Source of the DNA: Bacteroidaceae bacterium
GTDB lineage: Bacteria > Bacteroidota > Bacteroidia > Bacteroidales > Bacteroidaceae
Direction of reading: 5' to 3'
DNA: 41,633 nucleotides
Assembly (NCBI GenBank): GCA_902362595.1
Contig: CABIXF010000036.1
Coordinates: 1 to 41,633, forward strand
The translations under genes were made by a program, and so were the position numbers. The notes below the pieces were generated by a model. The model was not told the origin of the DNA, searched no databases, and saw only the letters and a list, made by a program, of their open reading frames with translations. This document shows positions 16,838-25,818 of the stretch, piece after piece (the first letter of the stretch is position 1; each line of letters opens with the position of its first letter).

Positions 16838-19800
16838 ATGAAGAAAGAATTGAAAAAAGTCCTGGTTCTCGGATCAGGCGCACTGAAAATCGGACAAGCC
16901 GGAGAGTTCGACTATTCAGGTTCGCAGGCCTTGAAAGCATTGCGCGAAGAAGGTATCCGCTCCGTCCTTATCAATCCCAATATTGCCACCATCCAGACTT
17001 CGGAAGGCATTGCCGACCAAGTCTACTTCCTGCCCGTGACTCCGTATTTCGTAACTGAAATCATCAAGAAGGAACGTCCGGACGGTATTCTGCTGGCTTT
17101 CGGCGGACAGACAGCCCTGAACTGCGGTACGGAACTTTTCCAAAAAGGTGTGCTGAAAGAATATGGTGTGGAAGTGCTGGGCACTTCAGTGGATGCCATC
17201 ATGTACACGGAAGACCGCGACCTGTTTGTCAAGAAACTCAACGAAGTACCCCTCAAGACTCCTGTCAGCCGGGCAGTGGAAAACATGCGGGATGCACTCG
17301 AAGCCGCACGGTCTATCGGCTATCCGGTCATGATCCGTTCGGCTTATGCGCTGGGAGGTCTGGGAAGCGGTATCTGCCCCGATGAGGAAAAATTCATCGA
17401 ACTGGCTGAAAGTGCCTTCACCTTCTCTCCGCAGATTCTGGTGGAAGAATCCCTGAAAGGCTGGAAAGAAATCGAGTTCGAGGTCATCCGCGATGCCAAC
17501 GACCATTGTTTTACCGTGGCCAGCATGGAAAACTTCGACCCGCTGGGCATCCATACCGGAGAATCCATCGTGGTGGCGCCTACCTGCTCACTGACCGAAG
17601 AACAGGTCAGCATGCTGCAAGATTTGTCGAAGCAATGTATCCGCCATCTGAACATTGTGGGAGAATGCAACATCCAGTATGCGTTCCACGCCGAAACCAA
17701 CGACTACCGTATCATTGAGGTAAATGCCCGCCTGAGCCGTTCATCGGCACTGGCTTCCAAGGCCACCGGTTATCCGCTGGCTTTCGTGGCCGCCAAGATT
17801 GCGCTGGGCTATACATTGGATGAAATCGGTGAGATGGGCACCCCGAACTCAGCCTATGTGGCTCCGCAACTGGATTACCTGATTTGCAAGATTCCGCGCT
17901 GGGACCTCAACAAGTTTGCCGGCGTATCCCACCGCATCGGCTCCAGCATGAAGTCGGTGGGCGAAATCATGTCCATCGGACGGACGTTTGAAGAGATTAT
18001 CCAGAAAGGACTGCGTATGATTGGTCAGGGCATGCACGGCTTCGTAGGCAATGACCATACCCGCTTCACGAACCTGGACGATGAACTGGCCAATCCGACC
18101 GACCTGCGTATCTTTGCCATCGCACAGGCGCTGGAAGAAGGTTATTCCATCGAGCGCATCTACGAACTGACCAAGATTGACCCGTGGTTCATCGGCAAGC
18201 TGAAAAACATTGTCGACTACAAACATAAGCTGTCTGAATATAACTCACTTGAAGAACTTCCGACCGAGGTGCTCCGTCAGGCCAAGGTGATGGGCTTCTC
18301 CGATTTCCAGATTGCCCGCTTCGTACTGAAACCCACGCAGGGAAATATGGAGAAAGAGAACCTGCAAGTACGTGCCTACCGCAAGAAGCTGGGTATCCTG
18401 CCGGCAGTGAAACGCATCAACACGGTGGCTTCCGAACATCCGGAACTGACCAACTACCTATATATGACGTATGCCGTGGAAGGACACGATGTCAATTATT
18501 ACAAGAACGAGAAATCGGTCATCGTCCTCGGTTCAGGTGCCTACCGCATCGGCTCGTCCGTGGAATTCGACTGGTGCTCGGTGAATGCCATCCAAACCGC
18601 CCGCAAGCTGGGATACAAATCCATCATGATCAACTACAATCCGGAAACGGTGTCTACCGACTACGACGTATGCGACCGTCTGTATTTTGATGAACTTTCC
18701 TTCGAACGGGTACTTGATGTCATCGACCTAGAACAGCCGCGCGGTGTCATCGTCTCCGTAGGCGGACAGATTCCGAACAACCTGGCCATGAAACTATATC
18801 GCCAGTCAGTACCGGTACTCGGTACCTCTCCGATTTCCATCGACCGGGCGGAAAACCGCAACAAGTTCTCGGCTATGCTCGACCAGTTGGGTATCGACCA
18901 ACCAGCCTGGCAGGAACTGACCAGTTTGGACGATGTGAAAGAGTTCGTGAAGAAAGTGGGATATCCGGTATTGGTTCGTCCGTCATACGTGCTCTCTGGA
19001 GCGGCCATGAACGTATGCTACGACCAGGAGGAACTGGAACGCTTCCTGCAAATGGCCAGTGAGGTGTCCAAGGAATATCCGGTGGTCGTATCGCAGTTCA
19101 TGCAGGAAACCAAGGAAATCGAGTTCGATGCCGTAGCACAGAACGGAGAGATTGTGGAATACGCCATATCGGAACACATCGAATATGCCGGCGTGCATTC
19201 CGGCGACGCGACCCTGGTATTCCCCGCACAGCACATTTATTTTGCGACGGCCCGCCAAATTAAGAAAATCAGCCGCAAGATTGCCAAGGAACTCAACATT
19301 TCGGGTCCGTTCAACATCCAGTACCTGGCCAAGAACAATGACGTGAAAGTGATTGAATGTAACCTGCGTGCTTCCCGCAGCTTCCCGTTCGTATCGAAGG
19401 TGTTGAAACGCAACTTCATCGAAACGGCCACCCGCATCATGCTCGATGCCCCGTACGTGCGTCCCGACAAACTGGCGTTCGATATCGACTGGATTGGAGT
19501 CAAGGCCTCCCAGTTCTCGTTCGCCCGTCTGCAGAATGCCGACCCGGTACTGGGTGTCGACATGTCGTCTACGGGAGAAGTAGGCTGTCTGGGCGACGAC
19601 TTTGACGAAGCCTTGCTGAACGCCCTGATTGCGACAGGCTACAAGATTCCGAAGAAATCGGTGCTCTTCTCTTCCGGCGCCACCAAATCGAAAGTGGACC
19701 TGCTGGATGCCAGCCACATGCTGCACCAGAAAGGATACGACATCTATGCCACTGCCGGCACGGCTGCCTTCCTGAACTCGCACGGCATTCCGACCACGCC

Positions 19801-20062
19801 GGTGTTCTGGCCCGATGAACGTCCGCACGCCGAAAACAACGTGATGAAGATGATTGCGGAACACAAATTCGAACTGATTGTGAACATCCCGAAGAACCAT
19901 ACCAAACGGGAACTCACCAACGGATACCGCATCCGCCGCGGGGCCATCGACCACAACATTCCGCTGATTACCAACGCCCGTCTAGCCAAGGCATTCATCG
20001 AGGCTTTCTGCCATCTGAAGCAGGAAGACATCCAGATAAAGAGCTGGCAGGAATACAAATGA
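16838..20062 (+). CDS. carB: Carbamoyl-phosphate synthase large subunit
   Basis: CarB makes carbamoyl phosphate from bicarbonate, ATP and ammonia delivered by CarA, feeding arginine and pyrimidine synthesis. From the start at 16838 (MKKELKKVLVLGSG) it has 1074 residues, the standard length. The two homologous halves are visible: GALKIGQAGEFDYSG with MIRSAYALGGLGSG in the first, and GAYRIGSSVEFDWC with LVRPSYVLSGAAMNV in the second. Each has an ATP-grasp domain, and an oligomerisation part lies between them. A C-terminal MGS-like allosteric domain (YDIYATAGTAAFL) follows. The gene is GC-richer than the PUL at the left. No carA is next to it; flanking genes are trpS and a thioredoxin. It ends near a palindromic array that can act as terminator. 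Confidence 0.96.
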   Translation: MKKELKKVLVLGSGALKIGQAGEFDYSGSQALKALREEGIRSVLINPNIATIQTSEGIADQVYFLPVTPYFVTEIIKKERPDGILLAFGGQTALNCGTELFQKGVLKEYGVEVLGTSVDAIMYTEDRDLFVKKLNEVPLKTPVSRAVENMRDALEAARSIGYPVMIRSAYALGGLGSGICPDEEKFIELAESAFTFSPQILVEESLKGWKEIEFEVIRDANDHCFTVASMENFDPLGIHTGESIVVAPTCSLTEEQVSMLQDLSKQCIRHLNIVGECNIQYAFHAETNDYRIIEVNARLSRSSALASKATGYPLAFVAAKIALGYTLDEIGEMGTPNSAYVAPQLDYLICKIPRWDLNKFAGVSHRIGSSMKSVGEIMSIGRTFEEIIQKGLRMIGQGMHGFVGNDHTRFTNLDDELANPTDLRIFAIAQALEEGYSIERIYELTKIDPWFIGKLKNIVDYKHKLSEYNSLEELPTEVLRQAKVMGFSDFQIARFVLKPTQGNMEKENLQVRAYRKKLGILPAVKRINTVASEHPELTNYLYMTYAVEGHDVNYYKNEKSVIVLGSGAYRIGSSVEFDWCSVNAIQTARKLGYKSIMINYNPETVSTDYDVCDRLYFDELSFERVLDVIDLEQPRGVIVSVGGQIPNNLAMKLYRQSVPVLGTSPISIDRAENRNKFSAMLDQLGIDQPAWQELTSLDDVKEFVKKVGYPVLVRPSYVLSGAAMNVCYDQEELERFLQMASEVSKEYPVVVSQFMQETKEIEFDAVAQNGEIVEYAISEHIEYAGVHSGDATLVFPAQHIYFATARQIKKISRKIAKELNISGPFNIQYLAKNNDVKVIECNLRASRSFPFVSKVLKRNFIETATRIMLDAPYVRPDKLAFDIDWIGVKASQFSFARLQNADPVLGVDMSSTGEVGCLGDDFDEALLNALIATGYKIPKKSVLFSSGATKSKVDLLDASHMLHQKGYDIYATAGTAAFLNSHGIPTTPVFWPDERPHAENNVMKMIAEHKFELIVNIPKNHTKRELTNGYRIRRGAIDHNIPLITNARLAKAFIEAFCHLKQEDIQIKSWQEYK

Positions 20063-20069
20063 AAAGTGT

Positions 20070-20112
20070 AGACTTTTGACGTCTTTTGAAGATTTTCTGA
20101 AGACTTTTGACG
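20070..20112 (+). repeat. Short direct repeat after carB
   Basis: The 12-mer AGACTTTTGACG occurs at 20070-20081 and 20101-20112, a 31-base shift, with TTTTGAAG and TTTTCTGAAG variants between. It directly precedes the 22-bp palindromic array and may be a diverged part of it. Confidence 0.6.
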
Positions 20113-20120
20113 ACCTAAAA

Positions 20121-20246
20121 AAACGTCAAAGCGTTCGAACAAAAACGCTTTGACGTTCTATAAAACGCTTCGACGTTTGAAGCAAAACGCTTCGGCGTTT
20201 CAGGTAAAACGAACTTACGTTTTCCTCCAAACGCAAAGGCGTTTTT
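20121..20246. repeat. Six-unit array of 16-bp palindromes on a 22-bp period, with outward terminators
   Basis: Six units each have the form AAACG-N6-CGTT, starting at 20121, 20143, 20163, 20185, 20207 and 20229 (spacing 22, 20, 22, 22, 22). The six-base centres are TCAAAG, CTTTGA, CTTCGA, CTTCGG, AACTTA and CAAAGG; those of units 1 and 2 are reverse complements, so the two units can also pair over 14 bp. Unit 4 is AAACGC-TTCG-GCGTTT, an RNA hairpin with a cUUCGg-type tetraloop. The last unit is followed by a T run on the plus strand and the first unit by a T run on the minus strand. The array can therefore terminate both carB and the convergent tlpA-like gene. Confidence 0.85.
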
Positions 20247-20263
20247 TCAATACCTTTTTTTAC

Positions 20264-20782
20264 TTATTTCAGAGCCGTTTCAATGGCTTTCATCAGCTCC
20301 TCAAATTCAGCTTTCGTATAGCCGACAGAAGCCCGAATCAACTTGCCGTCCTTTCCGAACAGATAGGCACGGGGAATACTTTGGTCGGCAAACAGAGAGA
20401 ACACTTCCCGCTTCGGGTCCGGATAGAGCGGAAAGGTAAACTTTTTCCGTTCGTTGTATTTCTTCAACTCGGCATCGGTATGTTCCCGCCCGATAACCAG
20501 CAGCTTGAAATCCTTGCAATCCTTGTATTTCGGCCACAAGGTTTTCTGCACTTCTGCCAGTTCCAGCTGGCAAGGGCCGCACCACGTAGCAAACAGACTC
20601 ACCAATACCACCTTACCTTTCAAGTCGGCCGGGGTCACTTTCCCATACACTTCCGAACTGAGGGTGATGGCTGGCATCGCATCTCCCACTTTGATTTTTT
20701 CTTTTCCCGCATCCTGTGCAGAGGCTGCCAGCACCCCCATCCAAATCAGGCACAGAAGGCTCCAGATTCGTACGCTTTTCAT
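20264..20782 (-). CDS. TlpA-like exported thioredoxin-fold protein
   Basis: This 172-residue protein has a signal peptide (about 1-22, ending SAQ) and an AhpC-TSA/thioredoxin fold. The active site is WCGPC (Cys68, Cys71) in LFATWCGPC, and the cis-proline loop appears as QSIPRAYLFGKDG. Such proteins reduce or exchange disulfides in the periplasm; the partner cannot be told from sequence. I start it at 20782 (MKSVRIW). A longer frame to 20965 would overlap the divergent yaaA gene and its promoter and lacks homology. The upstream -7 box at 20817-20824 supports this start. It converges with carB and seems to be a single-gene unit. Confidence 0.88.
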   Translation of the reverse strand: MKSVRIWSLLCLIWMGVLAASAQDAGKEKIKVGDAMPAITLSSEVYGKVTPADLKGKVVLVSLFATWCGPCQLELAEVQKTLWPKYKDCKDFKLLVIGREHTDAELKKYNERKKFTFPLYPDPKREVFSLFADQSIPRAYLFGKDGKLIRASVGYTKAEFEELMKAIETALK

Positions 20783-20816
20783 TGTCTTTTTCCTTTTTGT
20801 AAATGTTAAATCCTGA

Positions 20817-20824
20817 CAAAGATA
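20817..20824 (-). promoter_or_regulatory. -7 box of the tlpA-like gene
   Basis: The minus strand reads TATCTTTG, a full TAnnTTTG match, 34 bases before the ATG at 20782. No clear TTTG is seen at -33. Confidence 0.6.
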
Positions 20825-20856
20825 CCGTAAACCGATGGAAAATCCGCCGGGGAGCC

Positions 20857-20864
20857 TATCTTTG
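20857..20864 (+). promoter_or_regulatory. -7 box of yaaA
   Basis: TATCTTTG, a full match, 33 bases before the ATG at 20898. It mirrors the divergent box at 20817-20824, leaving 32 bases between the two boxes, so the polymerase sites must overlap. Confidence 0.65.
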
Positions 20865-20897
20865 TAAAGAGTTTTAACGAAAAAACAAGCCTGCAAT

Positions 20898-21662
20898 ATG
20901 ATGACCTTCATTTCGTGTGCCAAAACCATGACGGCACGCACCAAGATAAAATTCCCCGAAACCACTGTGCCTCATTTTCAGAAGGAAGCCCGGGAAAATG
21001 CCTTGTACATGAACCAGTTCACTGCTGAGGAACTGGGCCGGATGCTGAAAGTGAATGCCAAGCTAGCCGCAGAGAACCGCCTGCGTTACCAGGATTTTCT
21101 TTCACCGGACACTCCGTCTCTCCCGGCACTGCTAGCCTACACGGGTATGGTGTTCAAACGCATCCATCCAGCCGACTTTACCACGGAAGATTTCCAGTTT
21201 GCCCAGCAGCACCTGCTCATTACCTCTTTCTTATATGGCCTGCTGCGTCCGCTGGATGCCATCAGGAACTACCGGATGGAGGGGAATGTCCGCCTGCCGG
21301 AACACCAGCACCAGACGCAGTTCGACTATTGGAAACCGATTCTGACCGACTACTTCATTGAAGCCGTCCGTCGGCAAGGAGGTATCCTGGTCAATCTGGC
21401 CAGTAGCGAAATGAAAGACCTGTTCCATTGGGAAAAGGTATGCCGGGAAGTCCAGGTCATTACTCCCGAATTCTATACCCTGAAGAACGGGAAACCCACC
21501 ACCGTGGTAGTCTATGCCAAGATGTGCCGCGGCGAAATGACCCGCTTCATCCTGAAAAATCGGATTGAACAGCCGGAACAGCTGAAAGCCTTTGAATGGG
21601 AAGGTTTTTCCTACGATGCGGCCTCCAGCGATGCACAGACACTCCGCTTCCTGCTGAAATAG
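20898..21662 (+). CDS. yaaA: YaaA-family (DUF328) peroxide-stress protein
   Basis: The 254-residue cytoplasmic protein begins MMTFISCAKTM, matching the family start M..ISPAKT, and shows the conserved body (LNSR-type LYGLLRPLD, FWEPI-type YWKPIL, LVNLASSEMKD, VVVYAKMCRGEMTRFI). In E. coli YaaA limits free iron and so DNA damage under hydrogen peroxide; its exact chemistry is not settled. The family is normally 245-260 residues. The first ATG fits the family start best, since it places the SxAKT motif at the usual residue. It is transcribed alone from its own promoter, divergent from the thioredoxin-like gene. The role here is by homology only. Confidence 0.9.
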   Translation: MMTFISCAKTMTARTKIKFPETTVPHFQKEARENALYMNQFTAEELGRMLKVNAKLAAENRLRYQDFLSPDTPSLPALLAYTGMVFKRIHPADFTTEDFQFAQQHLLITSFLYGLLRPLDAIRNYRMEGNVRLPEHQHQTQFDYWKPILTDYFIEAVRRQGGILVNLASSEMKDLFHWEKVCREVQVITPEFYTLKNGKPTTVVVYAKMCRGEMTRFILKNRIEQPEQLKAFEWEGFSYDAASSDAQTLRFLLK

Positions 21663-21776
21663 GAATGAAAAAACGGCAACACAGACGACACATCTTCGTA
21701 AACACAACTTCATCAGATTGCTTTCACCCTGTAACGGGAAGTCTGCAACTTTGCAGCAGAAAAAAGCAAACGATAC

Positions 21777-24476
21777 ATGAACAGAACAAGAAGATGGATT
21801 CACGCAGCGCTTTTTACCTCACTGATTACTGCCAAAGTGTTTGCCGTAGAGGTAAATGTCAATATCAAGGGCTGCATTACAGACCAGAAATCAAAAGAGC
21901 CGCTGATTGGTGCCACGGTACAGATTGTAGGGAGCAGCATCGGAGCCGTGACCGACATGGACGGAAATTTCCAGCTTTCAGGAGTGGAAGATGGCATCTA
22001 CGACATCGAGATTAAATATGTAGGCTACAAGACTGCCATCAAAAGACAGGTCAAGATTGAAAACAATAAAATCACTACGCTCGATTTCGAAATGGTGACC
22101 GATGAGCACCTGTTGTCGGATGTGGTAGTGGTAGCCAAGGCCAACCGCGAATCTGAAAGCGTGACCCTGCTGGAACAAAAACGGTCGGTTGTGGCCGTTC
22201 AGGCAGTCGGCGCCAAAGAACTGGCACGAAAAGGTGTCAGCGACGCACAGGCTGCCGTGACCAAGATATCGGGTATCTCTAAACAGGAGGGAGTGAAAAA
22301 TGTCTTTGTCCGCGGATTGGGCGACCGTTACAACCTCACCACTCTCAACCGCTATCCCATTCCGTCGGAAGACCCTGAATACAAGAATATTGCCCTCGAC
22401 TTTTTCTCCACCGACGTCATCCAGTCGGTGGAAGTGAACAAGGCTTTTTATGGCAACACCTCTGCCGATGCATCAGGAGCCAACATCAACATCACGTCGA
22501 AGGAACTGACGGGAGACGCCACACTGGATTTCAGCCTGTCGGGAGGTGTCAATACCCAGGCGCTGTCGGGCGACCTGCTGCAAGCCAGCGGAAACAACCT
22601 GTTCGGATTTGCCAATACTACCCAGCCGGGAGAGGATTTGAAGAGCTACCGCTTTAAAAATGCCATCGACCCTTCTCAAAAGAATATCCCCATCAACCAG
22701 GACTACAGCCTGTCGGGTGGAAAACAGTTTCGTATCCACGGCAACCCGCTCTCCTTCTTCATCGTGGCCAGCCACCACAAAAACTTCTCCTACTACGACG
22801 AGGAAGTGCGAAATACTATCACCAGCGGCGATTTGTCGCAAGATATGAACGGCGAAATCTCCCGCATCGAGACCAGTCAGCTGGCCATGGCCAACCTGAG
22901 TTACACCCACAACCAGAAGCATCACCTGTCCTACAACTTCATGATGGTGCATGCCTCCAATTCCTCTGTGGGCGATTACCTCGGCATGGATGCCGACTAT
23001 CAGTCGTCGGACACATACGAGGGATTCATGCGCCGTCAGCAGACCAACGACAACCTGCTGTTTGTGAACCAGCTTCACACGCAATGGGACTTGGGCAAGA
23101 ATTTCCTGCTGGATGCCGGACTTTCTTACAACACGATTCAAGGAAACGAACCCGACAGAAGAATCAACAACCTGGTAAAAACCGACAAGGGTTATGTACC
23201 GATGAAAGGTACGGGCGTGCAACAGCGTTATTTCTCTGAATTGCAGGAAAACGACCTGAATCTCCGGGCCGGACTGACCTATAAGCTCCACGACGGGTAT
23301 GGGGATTTGTCGAACATTCAACTGGGCTACATGGGCCGGATAGTAGATGACAACTTCGAAGCTACGGAATACGACATGTCTGTTGTCAAGCAGTCGGTTT
23401 TCGACCTGGCACACATTTCCTTCGGGGATTTCTACAACCAGGAGAACCTGGACAACGGCATGTTCCAGCTAGACCGCAACGTGGATGAATACGGTGTCCG
23501 GAAGAATATCCACTCGGCCTATGCGGAAGCCACTTATCAGTTCACCTCGCGCTTCATTGCCAACCTCGGACTGAAATACGACGATGTCAATATCCGCGTG
23601 AACTACAACGTGAACCGTGGAGGGACCAAAGGAGAGAATACCATCGACAAATCTTATTTCCTCCCCAGCCTCAACCTGCGCTATAATTTCAACGACAAGC
23701 ATGCGCTCCGCCTGGCTGCCAGCAAGACTTACACCCTGCCGCAGGCCAAAGAAATTTCCCCGTTCCGTTATACCAGTGTCAGTTTCAACAGCCAGGGTAA
23801 CCCGGACTTGAAGCCTTCGGACAACTACAACGTAGACTTGAAGTGGGATTTCTATATCTCTCCGAGCGAGCTGTTTTCCGTCACCGGATTCTACAAATAC
23901 ATCCAGAACCCGATTTCACGCATCGAGATTGCCAGTGCCGGAGGCTTCCTCTCTTATGAGAACATTGCGAACCACGCTACCGTGGCCGGAGTGGAAATGG
24001 AATTCCGAAAGGACTTGTTCAACCGCAACCTGCAGGGCAACGGGGTCAGCAAACTCAGCCTGGGCATTAACGGGGCCTATACGTACACCTACGCCAAAGT
24101 GCCCCTGGCCACCGACCCCACCGGTTCACAACTGGAAGGAGCCGCACCCTGGATCTTCAATGCAGACCTGAGCCATCTGTTCCGGAAAGGGCAGAAGAGT
24201 TTTACCAATACGCTGGTGGTGAACTATTTCAGCGACCGTATCCATACCATCGGCACGGAGGGATATCAGGACATCGTGGAAAACGGTGTTCCGACACTCG
24301 ACTTCGTTTCTTCTGCCCAGCTGAACAAATACGTGACCCTCAGCCTGAAAGCGAAGAACTTGCTGAATCCGGCCCACCAGCTGACCCGAAAAGGCAATGC
24401 CGACGGAAAGGAAGTGGTACTGAGCAAATACAAGAGAGGCATGGACTTCAGCATCGGAGTGACCTGCAACTTCTAA
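21777..24476 (+). CDS. TonB-dependent outer-membrane receptor, non-SusC type
   Basis: The 899-residue receptor has a signal peptide (about 1-24), a carboxypeptidase-D-like regulatory domain at 28-113 (KGCITDQKSKEPLIGATV) and a plug starting near 130. The plug carries the characteristic FVRGLGDRYNLTTLNRYPIPS and VEVNKAFYGNTSADASGANI. The barrel extends to a terminal Phe (SIGVTCNF). It lacks the long SusC signature and is shorter than SusC proteins (about 1000-1100). Instead of a susD it is followed after 61 bases by a beta-helix lipoprotein gene, probably its surface partner in one operon. A one-mismatch -7 box CAACTTTG lies near 21745. No cobalamin or other riboswitch is recognisable upstream, and the ligand is unknown. 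Confidence 0.92.
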   Translation: MNRTRRWIHAALFTSLITAKVFAVEVNVNIKGCITDQKSKEPLIGATVQIVGSSIGAVTDMDGNFQLSGVEDGIYDIEIKYVGYKTAIKRQVKIENNKITTLDFEMVTDEHLLSDVVVVAKANRESESVTLLEQKRSVVAVQAVGAKELARKGVSDAQAAVTKISGISKQEGVKNVFVRGLGDRYNLTTLNRYPIPSEDPEYKNIALDFFSTDVIQSVEVNKAFYGNTSADASGANINITSKELTGDATLDFSLSGGVNTQALSGDLLQASGNNLFGFANTTQPGEDLKSYRFKNAIDPSQKNIPINQDYSLSGGKQFRIHGNPLSFFIVASHHKNFSYYDEEVRNTITSGDLSQDMNGEISRIETSQLAMANLSYTHNQKHHLSYNFMMVHASNSSVGDYLGMDADYQSSDTYEGFMRRQQTNDNLLFVNQLHTQWDLGKNFLLDAGLSYNTIQGNEPDRRINNLVKTDKGYVPMKGTGVQQRYFSELQENDLNLRAGLTYKLHDGYGDLSNIQLGYMGRIVDDNFEATEYDMSVVKQSVFDLAHISFGDFYNQENLDNGMFQLDRNVDEYGVRKNIHSAYAEATYQFTSRFIANLGLKYDDVNIRVNYNVNRGGTKGENTIDKSYFLPSLNLRYNFNDKHALRLAASKTYTLPQAKEISPFRYTSVSFNSQGNPDLKPSDNYNVDLKWDFYISPSELFSVTGFYKYIQNPISRIEIASAGGFLSYENIANHATVAGVEMEFRKDLFNRNLQGNGVSKLSLGINGAYTYTYAKVPLATDPTGSQLEGAAPWIFNADLSHLFRKGQKSFTNTLVVNYFSDRIHTIGTEGYQDIVENGVPTLDFVSSAQLNKYVTLSLKAKNLLNPAHQLTRKGNADGKEVVLSKYKRGMDFSIGVTCNF

Positions 24477-24537
24477 TCAAGATACGTTACATAAACTAGC
24501 AATAAAGACAATCAATTTTCTTAATCAATTATTCATT

Positions 24538-25701
24538 ATGAAAAAGGTATTTTTTACAGCAATGGCTTTTGCAGCCATAGTAAGCAGTGTAAGTTTAACA
24601 GCTTGTTCCAACGACGATAATCCGGAAGGACCAAGCACAGGAGGTGAAAAGATTGAACTGAACGGAACCGTGGAAGGCACCCTGACGTTGGATGCCAACA
24701 ATGAATATATCCTGAACGGCACGCTGACCGTCGCCGACGGAGCCACACTGGAAATTCCGGCTGGTACCACCATCAAGGCTGCCAAAGGATTCGGAAACTA
24801 TATCCTTGTGGCACAGGGAGGTAAAATCAATGCCAAAGGTACGGCCGACAAACCCATTATCTTTACCGCCGACGATGAGGAAAATGCTACTACCGGATAC
24901 TGGGGTGGACTGATTATCAACGGAAAAGCTCCGATTTCAGGAGCTACCAGCGGCGAACTGGGCTCTACAGAAGTAGACAACAACCAGAAATACGGAGGTA
25001 CGGATGAAAACGACAACAGCGGTACGCTGGAATACGTGGAATTGCGGTTCACCGGTGCACGTTCCAGTGCGGACATCGAGCACAACGGACTGACCCTGAA
25101 CGGTGTGGGAAGAGGAACGACCATCAAGAACCTTTATATCACAGACGGTGCGGACGATGCCATTGAATTCTTTGGAGGAACGGTCAATGTGGAAAACATA
25201 CTGGCTGTAAACTGCGACGACGACATGTTCGATTTCACCCAAGGTTATAAAGGCACGTTGAGCAACTGCTACGGCGTATGGGAAGCCGGATACACCAGCA
25301 CAGAGGAAGACCCACGTGGAGTGGAAGCCGACGGTAACCTGGACGGAAACGGACCCGACCACCAAGGACAGTCGGATTTCACCATCAAGAACATGACCAT
25401 TGCTACCTATGCCACCGGCCAGGTGATGGACGACGCCATCAAGGTGCGCAGAGGAGCTACCGCACACATTGAAAACGCCCTGGTAATTGGAAACGGACAG
25501 ATGAAAGACTTTATCGACGTAACCGACTCCAAAGGAAACGCCACTACTGCTACCCAAATGAGTGTCACCAACCAAATCAGTTCTACACTCAGTGGCAAGG
25601 AAATCAATGATGGAGGTACTTCTTATGAAAATATCAAAATCACAGACGGCAACACAGGAGCCGACCAAACAGCCTTCAGCTGGACAGGCTATAAATTCTA
25701 A
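24538..25701 (+). CDS. Surface lipoprotein with right-handed parallel beta-helix
   Basis: The 387-residue protein has a lipoprotein signal with lipobox SLTAC (Cys23) followed by SNDDN, an acidic motif of the type that exports Bacteroides lipoproteins to the cell surface. The body is built of short beta-helix turns: LTLDANNEYILNGTLTVADG, ATLEIPAGTTIKA, then GYWGGLIINGKAPIS, and VENILAVNCDDDMFDF with DDAIEFFGG. The Asp-rich turns could bind calcium. It is the second gene after the TonB receptor and probably caps or feeds it, as SusD does for SusC; this is inferred from adjacency. Pectate-lyase-like catalysis cannot be excluded, but no lyase signature is recognisable. A terminator follows. Confidence 0.85.
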   Translation: MKKVFFTAMAFAAIVSSVSLTACSNDDNPEGPSTGGEKIELNGTVEGTLTLDANNEYILNGTLTVADGATLEIPAGTTIKAAKGFGNYILVAQGGKINAKGTADKPIIFTADDEENATTGYWGGLIINGKAPISGATSGELGSTEVDNNQKYGGTDENDNSGTLEYVELRFTGARSSADIEHNGLTLNGVGRGTTIKNLYITDGADDAIEFFGGTVNVENILAVNCDDDMFDFTQGYKGTLSNCYGVWEAGYTSTEEDPRGVEADGNLDGNGPDHQGQSDFTIKNMTIATYATGQVMDDAIKVRRGATAHIENALVIGNGQMKDFIDVTDSKGNATTATQMSVTNQISSTLSGKEINDGGTSYENIKITDGNTGADQTAFSWTGYKF

Positions 25702-25731
25702 CCATAACACATCACACTGATTTGCTTTTCT

Positions 25732-25786
25732 TCTCCGGTTTTCATGCAAAGTATCCGCCACGCATGAAAGCCGGAGATTCTTTTTC
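25732..25786 (+). terminator. Terminator after the beta-helix lipoprotein gene
   Basis: TCTCCGGTTTTCATGC (25732-25747) pairs with GCATGAAAGCCGGAGA (25762-25777) with a single G-T wobble, followed by TTCTTTTTCC. The stem is 16 bp with a 14-base loop. Confidence 0.9.
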
Positions 25787-25818
25787 CCTTATTTCCTGAT
25801 TTTATGAAGGGTTTTTCC

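Noticed and set aside
18983..19954. 323-codon minus-strand ORF inside carB
   Set aside because: Antisense to the conserved second half of CarB; its composition follows from GC-rich codon use.
20783..20965. N-terminal extension of the tlpA-like gene to 20965
   Set aside because: It would overlap yaaA and both promoters and removes the signal peptide from the N terminus.
21663..21776. Cobalamin or other riboswitch upstream of the TonB receptor
   Set aside because: The 114-base leader is too short and shows no conserved riboswitch core or terminator-antiterminator pair.
22473..23414. 313-codon minus-strand ORF inside the TonB receptor gene
   Set aside because: Antisense shadow without signal, domain or start context.
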